Source of the DNA: Puniceibacterium sediminis
GTDB lineage: Bacteria > Pseudomonadota > Alphaproteobacteria > Rhodobacterales > Rhodobacteraceae
Assembly: GCF_900188035.1 (NCBI RefSeq)
Contig: NZ_FZNN01000001.1
Span: 310,001 to 374,000 of the forward strand
Length of the DNA stretch: 64,000 nt
Reading direction: 5' to 3'
The position numbers and the translations under genes were made by a program. The notes under the pieces are model-generated. The model made no database searches. It was not told the DNA's origin and saw only the letters and a list, made by a program, of their open reading frames with translations. Below, in pieces: positions 55,283-64,000 of this stretch. Position 1 is the first letter of the stretch; every line of letters begins with the position of its first letter.

Positions 55283-56688
55283 AGACAGCAGCGATCATCG
55301 GAGGTGGCGTTATTGGCGGCGGCTGGGCCGCGCGATTTGCGCTCATGGGCTGGGACGTACGGATCTTCGATACGGATCCCGAGGCGGAACGCAAGATTGG
55401 TGAGGTCATGGCCAATGGCCGCCGCACCCTGCCAATGCTTTACGATACACAGATGCCACCCTGTGGCGCGATCAGCTATCACGCGACAGTCGCCGAGGCG
55501 GTGAAGGGCGCGCAGTGGATTCAGGAATCCGTGCCGGAACGGCTATCCATCAAGAATGCGGTGTTTGCCGAAATCGCGCAAAACGCTGATGCTGACGCCC
55601 TGATAGGCTCTTCAACATCGGGCTATAAGCCTTCGGAACTGCAGGAAAATCAAGGATCATTTGCATCTCGAATAATGGTCGCGCATCCGTTCAACCCCGT
55701 TTACCTCTTGCCGCTGGTAGAACTCGTCCCTAGCTCGAAGAACCCTCCGGAATATGTTGAAAAGGCAAAGGAAATACTGACATCCATCGGGATGTATCCG
55801 TTGCATGTCCGCTCCGAGATCGACGCGCATATCGCCGACCGCTTCCTTGAGTCTGTCTGGCGCGAGGCGCTTTGGCTGGTCAAAGATGGTGTTGCGACAA
55901 CAGAAGAGATCGATAACTCAATACGTTACGGCTTTGGTTTAAGGTGGGCGCAGATGGGCCTGTTCGAAACCTACCGGGTGGCAGGTGGCGAAGCAGGCAT
56001 GAAACACTTCATGGCCCAGTTTGGCCCCTGTCTGGAATGGCCCTGGAGCCGTCTGACGGATGTGCCGGAATTCACCGAAGAACTGGTCGATCTGATTGCA
56101 GATCAATCCGATGCCCAGTCCGGTGACAAGTCGATCCGCGAGTTGGAAACCCTGCGCGACGACAACCTCGTCGCCATGATGCGGGCGCTGAAGCAGCAGG
56201 GTGCGGCAGCGGGTAAGTCGCTGATCGAACACGAAAATACTCTGCGTGCGCCTTTGCCTGAAACCGTCCCTCTGATCACCCAGTCCCGCACAGTTCCCGT
56301 GGACTGGACCGATGTGAACGGGCACATGAACGAAGGGCGCTATGGGCAAGTATTCTCGGATGCCTCCGAAGAGTTGATGACGCATATTGGTGCTGACCGC
56401 GCTTATATCGCTGCCGGAAACAGCTATTTCACCGCTGAGACGACAATCAGATATCTTAACGAAACCCACGCGGGCGAAGGCTTTAGTGTTGCGACCCGCG
56501 TGCTGCTGGGCGAAGGCAAAAAACTTCAGCTTTACCATGAGATGCGGCGCGACGTTGATCAGGAATTGCTGGCGACATGTGATCAGTTTCTGCTGCATGT
56601 GAGCCTAGAGACCCGCAAATCATGCCCGCCGTTGCCCGAAGTCGAAGCCCGCCTGGCCAAATTGGCCGCAGCACACAAGAAGGTCTGA
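55279..56688 (+). CDS. lcdH: L-carnitine dehydrogenase fused to betainyl-CoA thioesterase
   Basis: 469-aa two-domain enzyme. Residues 1-180 form the NAD-binding 3-hydroxyacyl-CoA dehydrogenase-type domain (GGGVIGGGWAARFALMGWDVRIFD; SSTSGYKPSEL; VAHPFNPVYLLPLVE). Residues about 185-320 are its helical dimerisation domain. About 330-465 is a hotdog thioesterase (VDWTDVNGHMNEGRYGQVFSDASEELM). The first part oxidises carnitine to 3-dehydrocarnitine; the second should hydrolyse betainyl-CoA to glycine betaine. The fused form is known for carnitine dehydrogenases in several proteobacteria. Confidence 0.92.
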   Translation: MKTAAIIGGGVIGGGWAARFALMGWDVRIFDTDPEAERKIGEVMANGRRTLPMLYDTQMPPCGAISYHATVAEAVKGAQWIQESVPERLSIKNAVFAEIAQNADADALIGSSTSGYKPSELQENQGSFASRIMVAHPFNPVYLLPLVELVPSSKNPPEYVEKAKEILTSIGMYPLHVRSEIDAHIADRFLESVWREALWLVKDGVATTEEIDNSIRYGFGLRWAQMGLFETYRVAGGEAGMKHFMAQFGPCLEWPWSRLTDVPEFTEELVDLIADQSDAQSGDKSIRELETLRDDNLVAMMRALKQQGAAAGKSLIEHENTLRAPLPETVPLITQSRTVPVDWTDVNGHMNEGRYGQVFSDASEELMTHIGADRAYIAAGNSYFTAETTIRYLNETHAGEGFSVATRVLLGEGKKLQLYHEMRRDVDQELLATCDQFLLHVSLETRKSCPPLPEVEARLAKLAAAHKKV

Positions 56689-56692
56689 GCAC

Positions 56693-57853
56693 ATGAACTT
56701 TGGTCTGAGCGACGAGCAAGCGATGATCGTTTCGACCGTGCGCGACTTTGTCGAGCGTGAAATCTATCCGCATGAGGATCTGGTCGAGCGCACCGGCGAG
56801 GTGCCCGCCGAGATTTCCGCCGAGATCAAGCGCAAGGTTATTGATCTAGGCTTTTATGCCGCAAATTTCCCCGAGGAGGTTGGCGGTGCAGGTCTGGGGC
56901 ATGTGGACTTTGCTTTGGTCGAGCGTGAACTTGGGCGCGGCTCGATGGCCCTGACGCATTTCTTTGGTCGACCGCAGAATATCCTGATGGCCTGCGAAGG
57001 CGAGCAGCGTGACCGTTATCTGGTGCCTGCGGTGCGGGGTGAGCGTATGGATGCGCTTGCGATGACCGAACCCGATGCGGGATCGGATGTTCGCGGCATG
57101 AAATGTTCGGCTCGTCGCGAAGGGGGCGATTGGGTGCTGAACGGGTCAAAGCACTTTATCTCTGGCGCGGATCACGCAGATTTCTTTATCGTTTTCGTGG
57201 CCACGGGGGTGGATGACACTCCGCACGGCCCCAAAAAACGCATCACCTGTTTTCTGGTGGACCGCGGCCATCCCGGATTTGACGTCCGCCACGGATATCA
57301 GAGCGTGAGCCACCGGGGCTACAAGAACAGCATTCTGGAATTTTCGGATTGTCGGCTGCCCGATAGTCAGGTTCTGGGCGCGGTAGAAGGCGGTTTTGCC
57401 GTGATGAACGAATGGCTTTATGCCACGCGCATCACCGTGGCGACCATGGCGGTCGGACGTGCGCGGCGGGTCTTTGACTATGCGCTGAACTACGCGGCAG
57501 AACGCAAACAGTTCGGCCAACCGATCGGCAAGTTTCAGGGAGTGAGCTTCCAGCTCGCTGATATGGTGACGGAAATAGACGCGGCCGACTGGCTGACACT
57601 GGCGTCGGCATGGCGTCTGGATCAGGGGCTGCCTGCCAACCGCGAGATCGCCTCGGCCAAGCTCTACGCCAGTGAAATGCTTGCCCGGGTGACGGATGCA
57701 ACGCTGCAGATTCACGGCGGAATGGGGTTAATGGCCGATCTGCCGATTGAACGGTTTTGGCGCGATGCAAGGGTCGAACGGATCTGGGACGGAACCAGCG
57801 AGATCCAGCGTCACATCATCAGCCGCGAACTGCTGCGCCCTCTGGGGTCCTGA
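56693..57853 (+). CDS. Acyl-CoA dehydrogenase, probably gamma-butyrobetainyl-CoA dehydrogenase
   Basis: 386-aa FAD enzyme. It contains LAMTEPDAGSDVRGMKCSA, the ISGADHADFFIVF region, RKQFGQPIGKFQGVSFQLADM and LQIHGGMGLMADLPIERFWRDAR. The usual catalytic YEGT near the C-terminus reads WDGTSEIQR, with Asp instead of Glu. From its place between carnitine dehydrogenase and a CaiD-like hydratase, it likely desaturates gamma-butyrobetainyl-CoA or acts on crotonobetainyl-CoA. Four bases separate it from lcdH; the following ligase gene starts 109 bases later. Confidence 0.88.
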   Translation: MNFGLSDEQAMIVSTVRDFVEREIYPHEDLVERTGEVPAEISAEIKRKVIDLGFYAANFPEEVGGAGLGHVDFALVERELGRGSMALTHFFGRPQNILMACEGEQRDRYLVPAVRGERMDALAMTEPDAGSDVRGMKCSARREGGDWVLNGSKHFISGADHADFFIVFVATGVDDTPHGPKKRITCFLVDRGHPGFDVRHGYQSVSHRGYKNSILEFSDCRLPDSQVLGAVEGGFAVMNEWLYATRITVATMAVGRARRVFDYALNYAAERKQFGQPIGKFQGVSFQLADMVTEIDAADWLTLASAWRLDQGLPANREIASAKLYASEMLARVTDATLQIHGGMGLMADLPIERFWRDARVERIWDGTSEIQRHIISRELLRPLGS

Positions 57854-57962
57854 CCGTGCGTCGTGGCCCCATCCCGGATTTTGCGCCGTGGTCGACTTTG
57901 AGGCGCAGCATTTTGACAGATGAAGTCCAAACAAGGTGTTTCGGCGCTGGGAACAGGCAACG

Positions 57963-59987
57963 ATGACTCATAACCTCAACCGCCTATTGAAGCCCCGTTC
58001 GGTGGCCGTTGTCGGCGGCGGGGACTGGTGCACTGCGGTGATCGAGGGGCTGCGCCAAATGGGCTATGCCGGGGACGTCTGGCCGGTGCATCCCTCTGCC
58101 GAGAGCGTCGCTGGTACGCGCGCCTACTCGCGGGTCGATGACTTGCCTGCCCCCCCTGATGCCTGCTTTGTCGGCGTTAACCGGAACGCCACCATTGCGG
58201 TCGTGGGGGGGCTGGCCGTCATGGGCGCCGGGGGGGCGGTTTGCTTTGCCTCCGGTTTTTCCGAGATGGCGGATGGCGCGGATCTGAACGCGCAGCTTCT
58301 GGCCGCCGCGGGAGATATGCCGATCATCGGGCCGAATTGCTATGGTTTCATCAATGCGCTGGACCGAGCTGCACTCTGGCCGGATATCCATGGCCTCCCC
58401 CATGTGACGCGAGGGGTGGCGATCCTGACGCAAAGCTCGAACATCGCGCTGAACCTGACCATGCAAAAGCGCGGGTTGCCGATTGCCTATATGGCGACTG
58501 CGGGCAATCAGGCTCAGACCAGCCTCGCGCAGATTGGCGAAGCACTTCTTGCGGATGAACGCGTCACGGCGCTTGGGCTGCATGTCGAGGGATTCGGGGA
58601 TATCGAGGCGTTTCAGGCGCTGGCCCTGCGGGCGCGATCACTGGGCAAATCGGTTGTGGTGCTCAAGACGGGCCGGTCCGAGGCGGCGCAGGCGGCTGCG
58701 GTGTCGCATACCGCGTCGCTGGCGGGCAGTGATGTGGGCGCCAGTGCGCTGATCGCGCGGCTGGGGATGGCACGGGTCGGATCGCTCGAAGCGTTGATCG
58801 AAACCCTGAAACTTTTGCATTTCACCGGGCCTCTGTCGGCCAATCAGATCGCCTGCATGTCCTGTTCAGGGGGAGAGGCAAGCCTGGTCGCTGATGGTGC
58901 GGCGGCGCGGGGCCTCGAATTTGCGCCACTCAGCGGTCAGCAGACAGAGCGGTTGGGCGTTGTGCTGGGGCCCCGGGTACATTTGTCTAACCCGCTGGAT
59001 TACAACACCTTCATCTGGGGGAATGTGCCGCAAATGGCGCAGGTGTTTGGTGAAATGATGCGGGGCTCTGCTGGTTTGAGCCTGCTGGTGGCTGATTTCC
59101 CGCGTGAGGATCGGTGTCCGGCACCCTCTTGGGAGAAGCTGATCGAGGCCGCCGAGCAAGCCTGCACACAGGTTGGCAGGCCGCTCGCGGTCGTCTCTTC
59201 CATCGCCGATACGATGTCCGAAAAGCGTGCGCAGGACCTGATCGACAGGGGCCTGATCCCCCTGTGCGGCCTTGACGCCGCGTTGGAGGCAGTGCGCGCG
59301 GCAATTGCGCTGGGTTCAGTCTGGGAACGGCCCGCGCCGCTGTTCCTGCCGAGAACAACGACCACAGTGCGGATGCTGGACGAAGTCGCGGCCAAGGCAG
59401 CGCTGTCGGCCCACGGTGTAACTGTTCCGGCAAGCCAAGCTGTGAGTGATGCAGCGGCTGCGGGGCAGGTGGCCGAGGGGATGGGCCGGGTCGCGCTAAA
59501 GGCGCGGGGGGTGGCGCACAAGTCAGATCAGGGCGGCGTTGTGCTGGGTTTGCAGGGCGCACAGGCGGTGAGCGAGGCCGCGAGCGGCATGGCGGCAACG
59601 GAATACCTGGTCGAAGAAATGATCGACGCCGGCGTCGAACTGCTGATCGGGGTGGTCGCGGATCCGGCGCATGGCTACGTTCTGACAATTGGCGCGGGTG
59701 GCGTGTTGACCGAATTGTGGCGTGATACGGTTTCACTGCTGCTTCCGGTGACTGACGGGGACATCCGTACGGCCCTTGCCGGGTTGCGGATCGCGCCACG
59801 ATTGAACGGTTATCGCGGCGCACCGGCTGTCGACATGAACGCTGTAGTCGCGTCGGTTCTGGCCGTGCAGGCCTATGTCGTGGCGCAAGATGGCCTTGTG
59901 GCCGAAGTCGAGGTCAACCCGCTGATCGCCCTGCCGGACCGGGCTGTGGCGGTGGATGCGTTGATCCGGATAGGAGAGAGAACATGA
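57963..59987 (+). CDS. ADP-forming acyl-CoA ligase family protein
   Basis: 674-aa protein of the acetate-CoA ligase (ADP-forming)/Pat-like family. A CoA-binding Rossmann domain (residues 1-125, RSVAVVGGGDWCTAV) is followed by succinyl-CoA-synthetase-like domains containing the candidate phosphohistidine in AVSHTASLAGSD. The C-terminal ATP-grasp domain (about 460-670) has KARGVAHKSDQGGVVLGL and VEVNPLIAL. In the operon it should activate gamma-butyrobetaine or carnitine, a job done by AMP-forming CaiC or CoA transferase CaiB elsewhere. The ATG overlaps nothing; its stop overlaps the next start (ATGA). Confidence 0.88.
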   Translation: MTHNLNRLLKPRSVAVVGGGDWCTAVIEGLRQMGYAGDVWPVHPSAESVAGTRAYSRVDDLPAPPDACFVGVNRNATIAVVGGLAVMGAGGAVCFASGFSEMADGADLNAQLLAAAGDMPIIGPNCYGFINALDRAALWPDIHGLPHVTRGVAILTQSSNIALNLTMQKRGLPIAYMATAGNQAQTSLAQIGEALLADERVTALGLHVEGFGDIEAFQALALRARSLGKSVVVLKTGRSEAAQAAAVSHTASLAGSDVGASALIARLGMARVGSLEALIETLKLLHFTGPLSANQIACMSCSGGEASLVADGAAARGLEFAPLSGQQTERLGVVLGPRVHLSNPLDYNTFIWGNVPQMAQVFGEMMRGSAGLSLLVADFPREDRCPAPSWEKLIEAAEQACTQVGRPLAVVSSIADTMSEKRAQDLIDRGLIPLCGLDAALEAVRAAIALGSVWERPAPLFLPRTTTTVRMLDEVAAKAALSAHGVTVPASQAVSDAAAAGQVAEGMGRVALKARGVAHKSDQGGVVLGLQGAQAVSEAASGMAATEYLVEEMIDAGVELLIGVVADPAHGYVLTIGAGGVLTELWRDTVSLLLPVTDGDIRTALAGLRIAPRLNGYRGAPAVDMNAVVASVLAVQAYVVAQDGLVAEVEVNPLIALPDRAVAVDALIRIGERT

Positions 59988-60769
59988 CCGACAGCCCGGT
60001 GAAACAGAAACGCAGTGGAGCCGTACTTGAGGTGACGCTGGACCGCCCCAAGGCAAATGCCATCGACCTCGCCACTAGCGTGATTATGGGCGAGGTGTTC
60101 CGCGGTTTTCGCGACGATCCCGATCTGCGGGTGGCGATTGTCACAGGTGCGGGCGAAAAGTTCTTTTGCCCGGGCTGGGATCTCAAGGCAGCGGCGGATG
60201 GCGATGCGGTGGATGGCAACTATGGCGTGGGCGGGTTTGGCGGCCTGCAGGAGTTGCGCGGGCTCGGCAAGCCGGTGATCGCCGCAGTCAACGGCATCTG
60301 CTGCGGGGGCGGGCTGGAACTCGCCTTGTCGGCGGATATTATTCTTGCAGCGGATCACGCGAGTTTTGCACTGCCCGAAATCCGGTCCGGCACGGTCGCG
60401 GACGCAGCGAGCATCAAGCTGCCCAAGCGCATTCCGTATCACATCGCGATGGAGATGCTGCTGACCGGACGCTGGATCGATGCCCAGGAAGCAGCGCGCT
60501 GGGGGATGGTGAACCATGTGCACCCGGGGGCGGATCTGATGGCGGAAGCCTGGAAGATGGCAGAGATTCTCGCCTCGGGGCCGCCCCTGGTCTATGCGGC
60601 GATCAAGGAAATCGTGCGCGACGCAGAGGACATGAAGTTCCAGGATGCCCTGAACCGGATCACGAAACGACAGCTTGCCTCAGTGGATCAACTTTATGCG
60701 TCAGAGGACCAGATGGAAGGCGCAAAAGCATTCGCCGAAAAACGCGATCCGATGTGGAAGGGGAAATAA
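59984..60769 (+). CDS. caiD: Enoyl-CoA hydratase, carnitinyl-CoA dehydratase CaiD-like
   Basis: 261-aa crotonase-fold enzyme interconverting crotonobetainyl-CoA and carnitinyl-CoA. It matches CaiD over characteristic stretches: FFCPGWDLKAAADGDAVDG, PVIAAVNGICCGGGLELALSAD and ASFALPEIRSGTVADAAS. The oxyanion-hole glycines lie in the second stretch. The C-terminal end (SEDQMEGAKAFAEKRDPMWKGK) is also CaiD-like. It is the last gene of the operon; 147 bases without a recognisable gene follow before the convergent transporter. Confidence 0.92.
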   Translation: MTDSPVKQKRSGAVLEVTLDRPKANAIDLATSVIMGEVFRGFRDDPDLRVAIVTGAGEKFFCPGWDLKAAADGDAVDGNYGVGGFGGLQELRGLGKPVIAAVNGICCGGGLELALSADIILAADHASFALPEIRSGTVADAASIKLPKRIPYHIAMEMLLTGRWIDAQEAARWGMVNHVHPGADLMAEAWKMAEILASGPPLVYAAIKEIVRDAEDMKFQDALNRITKRQLASVDQLYASEDQMEGAKAFAEKRDPMWKGK

Positions 60770-60916
60770 GGGTACCAGGGAATACACCCCATTGCGGTCG
60801 CGGCCCTTTCCCGAAACTGCATGGAGCCGCTTGATCGGCCCGCGTATCTGTGCAGGGGCGGGATGCAAGTTGGACCCTTCAATATGTGGGGCGGGTATCC
60901 CCGAAAATGGGCGATC

Positions 60917-61846
60917 TTATCCCAGAATGGCCAGCCACACCCAGACTGTCAGGACTGAGGCAGCCGTGGCGATCAGCACGGACGAGGCGGCGACCCTCTT
61001 TGCCCTTCCATATATGTTGGCAAAGACATAGGCGTTGATTCCCGGCGCCATCGAAGCGGTGAGCACTGCCGATCGGAATGCATCGCGTGGCAGGCCAAAA
61101 GTTTTGCCCATGGTCCATGTGATTGCGGGATGCAGGATCAGGGCGACCACGCAGACAAAGGCGATGACGCGCAGATCCCCCTCGGGACGATAGCGGTAGA
61201 GCACGCCGCCCATACCAAATAGCGCGACCGGCAGGGCGGTGCGGATCATCATGTCGAGTGCGCCTGTGACCGGTGCGGGAAGAGACAGGCCCGTCAGGTT
61301 GAACAACAACCCAAGTGCGATGCCGATCACCAGCGCGTTCCGGAACATCGCCTTGAGAACCTTGAGCGGCAGCTGCCCTGGGCTTGTTCCGCGGGCGCGG
61401 GCAATCTCCATCGCGGTGATGCCGATCCCGTAGCAGAAAGGCGAGTGCATGGCGATGATCGTGTAGTTCGCCGAAAGCTTGTCCGCGCCATAGGCGCGTT
61501 CGGTGATCGGGATGCCCAGCATCAGTGAATTGGCAAACAGGCAGCAAAATCCGATGGCCACGGAATCTTCCCAGTCGCGCTTGAACACGAAACGCGCCGC
61601 GAGCAAGCCGAGCGTAAATCCCGAGGCTGAGCCGGTGTAAAAGCTCACGAGAAGGAGTGGATCGAAGTTTTGTCCCAAATCCAGCGTCCAGATTGCGCGG
61701 AACAACAGGCAGGGGATAGCAAAGCTCTGGGTGAAGGTCATCAGCCCGTCAACGGCCGTATCCGGCATGAGCTTGCGCCAGCTGGCCAGATAGCCAAAAC
61801 CGATGACCAGAAAGACCGGGAGGATGACGTCTAGAAGCGCTTGCAT
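60917..61846 (-). CDS. AEC family transporter
   Basis: 309-aa inner-membrane protein with about ten hydrophobic segments, of the auxin efflux carrier family. Typical parts are LLDVILPVFLVIGFGYLASW at the start, FQSFAIPCLLFRAIW-like sequence in helix 2, and FANSLMLGIPITERAYG. The substrate may be a carboxylate such as malate or another organic anion; a link with carnitine products is only positional. The ribosome site is weak. Confidence 0.87.
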   Translation of the reverse strand: MQALLDVILPVFLVIGFGYLASWRKLMPDTAVDGLMTFTQSFAIPCLLFRAIWTLDLGQNFDPLLLVSFYTGSASGFTLGLLAARFVFKRDWEDSVAIGFCCLFANSLMLGIPITERAYGADKLSANYTIIAMHSPFCYGIGITAMEIARARGTSPGQLPLKVLKAMFRNALVIGIALGLLFNLTGLSLPAPVTGALDMMIRTALPVALFGMGGVLYRYRPEGDLRVIAFVCVVALILHPAITWTMGKTFGLPRDAFRSAVLTASMAPGINAYVFANIYGRAKRVAASSVLIATAASVLTVWVWLAILG

Positions 61847-61934
61847 TTTGGTGGGTCCGGATCTGTCAGGCGTGGTGCCTGGGGCGAAGGCCGAGAATTG
61901 CGTTTTGGAAATAGAAGACGCGAAAAGGTACTGC

Positions 61935-62735
61935 TCAGATGGGCGTGTGGATCACCATGCCGTCATAGGCCGGCGTGATGTGGTCGGGGGTTTCGGCCTC
62001 GAGCGTGGCGTAGTCGAGGTCGATGTGCATGTTGGTCAGCACGGCGCGTTTCGGCTGTGCCCGCTCAATCCATTCGAGAGATTGGGCGAGGTGTGCATGG
62101 GTCGGATGCGGTGTACGGCGCAGTGCATCGAGGATCCAGCAGTCGAGGTTTTCGAGATCCGGCCAGACCTCTTCGGGGATGTCCTTGACGTCCGGCAGGT
62201 AGGCAGTGTTGCCAATGCGGAACCCCAGCGCATCCATGCCGCCGTGACGGACAAGGAACGGCGTCAGGGTGATGTCGCCTCCGGCCCCGAAGATCGTGAA
62301 AGCACCATTGATTTCATTTATGTCGAGGATTGGCGGGTAGGAGCTTCCTTCCGGCTGGATGAAAGCATAGCCAAAACGGTCGAGCAGGCTTTCTCTGGTC
62401 GGGGCGTCGGCCCAGACCGGCAGGCGACTGCGCAGGTTGAAGACGATCATGCGCAAATCGTCGATGCCGTGGACATGATCCGCATGGGCATGGGTATAGG
62501 CGACCGCGTCCAGCGTACCGATGTTTGCATCCAGCAACTGCTGGCGCAGGTCCGGCGAGGAGTCGATCAGTACGCGGGTGATGCCACCTTGCGTCTCACG
62601 CTCGACCAATAGCGAACAGCGGCGGCGCGTGTTCTTTGGATTGGCGGGATCGCATTCCCCCCAGAGCCCGCCCAGGCGCGGCACGCCACCTGAGGAGCCG
62701 CAGCCCAAAATTGTGAAGCGCAGCTCAGAGGTCAT
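61935..62735 (-). CDS. MBL fold metallohydrolase, PhnP-like
   Basis: 266-aa metallo-beta-lactamase fold protein with the metal motif THAHADHVHGIDD (His82, His84, Asp86, His87). The start GCGSSGGVPRLGGLWGECDPANPKN is typical of the PhnP-like subgroup with its extra cysteine. Late metal ligands are in VRHGGMDALGFRI and HTHAHLAQS-like sequence. It probably is a phosphodiesterase. The start overlaps the tatD stop (ATGA), a common pairing in this family of bacteria. Confidence 0.9.
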   Translation of the reverse strand: MTSELRFTILGCGSSGGVPRLGGLWGECDPANPKNTRRRCSLLVERETQGGITRVLIDSSPDLRQQLLDANIGTLDAVAYTHAHADHVHGIDDLRMIVFNLRSRLPVWADAPTRESLLDRFGYAFIQPEGSSYPPILDINEINGAFTIFGAGGDITLTPFLVRHGGMDALGFRIGNTAYLPDVKDIPEEVWPDLENLDCWILDALRRTPHPTHAHLAQSLEWIERAQPKRAVLTNMHIDLDYATLEAETPDHITPAYDGMVIHTPI

Positions 62736-63535
62736 GCGGCGGCCCTGTAGGCTGCGACCTTGGCGAAAAGGCGTTCGAAGTTCTGTTCGGTCAGTGCCGC
62801 GAAGTCGGCGTAGTCGAGCCCAAAGACTTCGGCACCCCGCCGGGCGGTGTGGGCGGTAAAGGCAGGTTCGTTGCGCTTGCCACGGTGCGGGGGCGGAGCG
62901 AGGTAGGGGCTGTCGGTTTCGACAAGGATACGGTCCAGCGGTGCGGCAGCGAAGATGTCACGCAGTTCCTGTGATTTGGGGAAGGCGGCGATGCCGGACA
63001 TTGAGAGATAGAACCCAAGGTCCAGTGCGGCTTTTGCCAATTCAGCAGATGAGGAGAAGCAGTGCATGACGCAAGAGTAGGGCCTTGCGCGAAAACCTTC
63101 GGTCAGGATTTGCGCCATGTCGTCGTCTGCGGCGCGGGCGTGGATCACCAGCGGCAGGCCGGTTTCCTGTGCTGCCTGGATATGGATGCGCAGACTTTGT
63201 TTCTGCACCTCGGCGCTGTCGGCGGTATAATGATAATCCAGCCCTGTCTCGCCAATGGCCACGAATTTTTCGTGCTGCGCGAGGGCGACCAATTCCTCCA
63301 CGGTGGCCATCGGTTCGTCCGCGACGCTCATCGGGTGGGTGCCGGCGGCATAGAATACCTGGGGATGAGCCTCGGCAAGGGCGCGCACGTGCGGCTCGTT
63401 TTTCAGCTTGGTGCAAATGGTGACCATGCGGTGCACCCCGGCTTCAGCCGCGCGCGAGAGGATTTCGGGTAGCTGGCCGTCGAAATCGGGGAAATCGAGG
63501 TGGCAGTGGCTGTCTGTGATTTTGGGTTCGGTCAT
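62732..63535 (-). CDS. TatD family metal-dependent hydrolase
   Basis: 267-aa TIM-barrel hydrolase/deoxyribonuclease. Motifs are the first metal pair ITDSHCHLDF, AIGETGLDYHY, LPLVIHARAADDD, VMHCFSSSAELA and the late ILVETDSPYLAPPPHRGKRNEP. It is upstream of and overlaps the MBL gene. Upstream (63536-63830) lies a 295-base gap with two hairpin-like sequences (CCCGAT/ATCGGG and CCCCCGG/CCGGGGG) but no gene that I can support. Confidence 0.94.
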   Translation of the reverse strand: MTEPKITDSHCHLDFPDFDGQLPEILSRAAEAGVHRMVTICTKLKNEPHVRALAEAHPQVFYAAGTHPMSVADEPMATVEELVALAQHEKFVAIGETGLDYHYTADSAEVQKQSLRIHIQAAQETGLPLVIHARAADDDMAQILTEGFRARPYSCVMHCFSSSAELAKAALDLGFYLSMSGIAAFPKSQELRDIFAAAPLDRILVETDSPYLAPPPHRGKRNEPAFTAHTARRGAEVFGLDYADFAALTEQNFERLFAKVAAYRAAA

Positions 63536-63830
63536 GCCGTGACGGTTCCTTGGCCTGATGTGACGGGTATCTAGGATGCAGCCGGGAGGGTCAAGACGAG
63601 GCGGCAGTCAGAGCCGGGTCCGTTCTTAAAAAGCCGGGGGGAGCGCGCACCGCCGACCTTTCGAGTGGCGCAACCTGCGCCGGACTGCGGCAAAAACGCT
63701 GCAACGGCTGAACAGCTACAGCTAATTCCCGATCCAAGTACTGATTGCATCGGGATGCCACCCCCCGGTCAGGCTGCTGCTGTCCGGGGGCGTCGGTTTG
63801 ATTGTCGTCAGGCGGCGACTTTGGGCGGCG

Positions 63831-64000
63831 CTAGTGCCCCCCTGCGCCATTCGCCAGACTGCCTTTCACCAACTCCGGCAGGCGTGTCGCGGGCGGTGTG
63901 TTGCGCGACCGGCCAGAGCGGGGGACACCGTCGATCACCGTCATGCCGACGCCCGGCAGGTTGCCCAGCTGCACGGATTCGAGCATCGACTTGCCCGGTG
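63831..64000 (-). CDS. C-terminal end of an unidentified gene (continues past window)
   Basis: Minus-strand frame entering from the right edge and ending at TAG (63831-63833). The 56 visible codons have strong GC3 and read PGKSMLESVQLGNLPGVG, then MTVIDGVPRSGRSRN and a Pro/Thr-rich end. Codon usage supports coding, but the fragment is too short to identify. Confidence 0.5.
   Translation of the reverse strand, partial: PGKSMLESVQLGNLPGVGMTVIDGVPRSGRSRNTPPATRLPELVKGSLANGAGGH

Noticed and set aside
63536-63830. Possible small RNA upstream of tatD (two hairpins)
   Set aside because: Hairpins are short, no promoter or terminator pattern joins them into a transcript; left as unassigned.

Overview
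The window looks like chromosomal DNA of an alphaproteobacterium of the Rhodobacteraceae, most likely a marine Roseobacter-group organism. The evidence is high GC with strong GC3, a sarcosine oxidase end, a ccmABCDG cytochrome c maturation operon, a YfgM-like/bamB/der block, methyl-tetrahydrofolate genes next to a 'virulence factor' protein, and a carnitine degradation operon. This placement is inference from gene content; no rRNA or tRNA gene was seen.

Layout. 1-7.5 kb: end of the sarcosine oxidase operon (soxA, soxG), a small secreted protein, sodB, a host-attachment family pair, rarD, a LOG-family protein and a LysM protein. 7.56-10.3 kb: a decayed mobile element with 24-bp inverted ends (20/24 identical), a near-identical 9-bp flanking direct repeat, two transposase remnants of different families and one intact MFS transporter. 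10.4-17.5 kb: an Atm1-type ABC exporter and, convergent to it, an RND efflux pump with its adaptor. 17.8-26 kb: YfgM-like protein, bamB, der, a SulP permease, a TspO-like membrane protein and serS, with several uncharacterised intergenic repeats. 26-32 kb: a membrane-anchored pentapeptide-repeat protein and, divergently, yajC-secD-secF with a TSUP transporter and an Mth938-like protein. 32-35 kb: ccmABCDG. 35-44.6 kb: SDR, acnA, a DUF1223 protein, a broken lipid A acyltransferase-like gene, a FliG-like protein, purB, a DUF6314 protein and bioY. 44.7-52 kb: an alpha/beta hydrolase-OsmC fusion, an Excalibur protein, a four-gene one-carbon operon, ppx and rlmE. 52-61 kb: a GlxA-type regulator divergent from a seven-gene carnitine/gamma-butyrobetaine operon. 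61-64 kb: an AEC transporter, an MBL hydrolase, tatD and the end of an unidentified gene.

How the genes fit together. The 52-61 kb operon can plausibly take gamma-butyrobetaine or carnitine to glycine betaine: CoA ligase, acyl-CoA dehydrogenase, CaiD-like hydratase, carnitine dehydrogenase fused to a thioesterase, and a BKACE enzyme. Glycine betaine demethylation yields sarcosine and one-carbon units. Sarcosine oxidase lies at the left end, and a methyltetrahydrofolate methyltransferase plus a methylenetetrahydrofolate reductase lie in the middle, so the window is rich in methylated-amine and C1 metabolism. Linking these separate loci is inference.

The least explained items are the MFS-carrying element, five 11-bp iterons upstream of the yajC-secDF promoter, a 28-bp tandem repeat directly after der followed by a long hairpin, and twin AAAATTTT palindromes between the ABC and RND genes.
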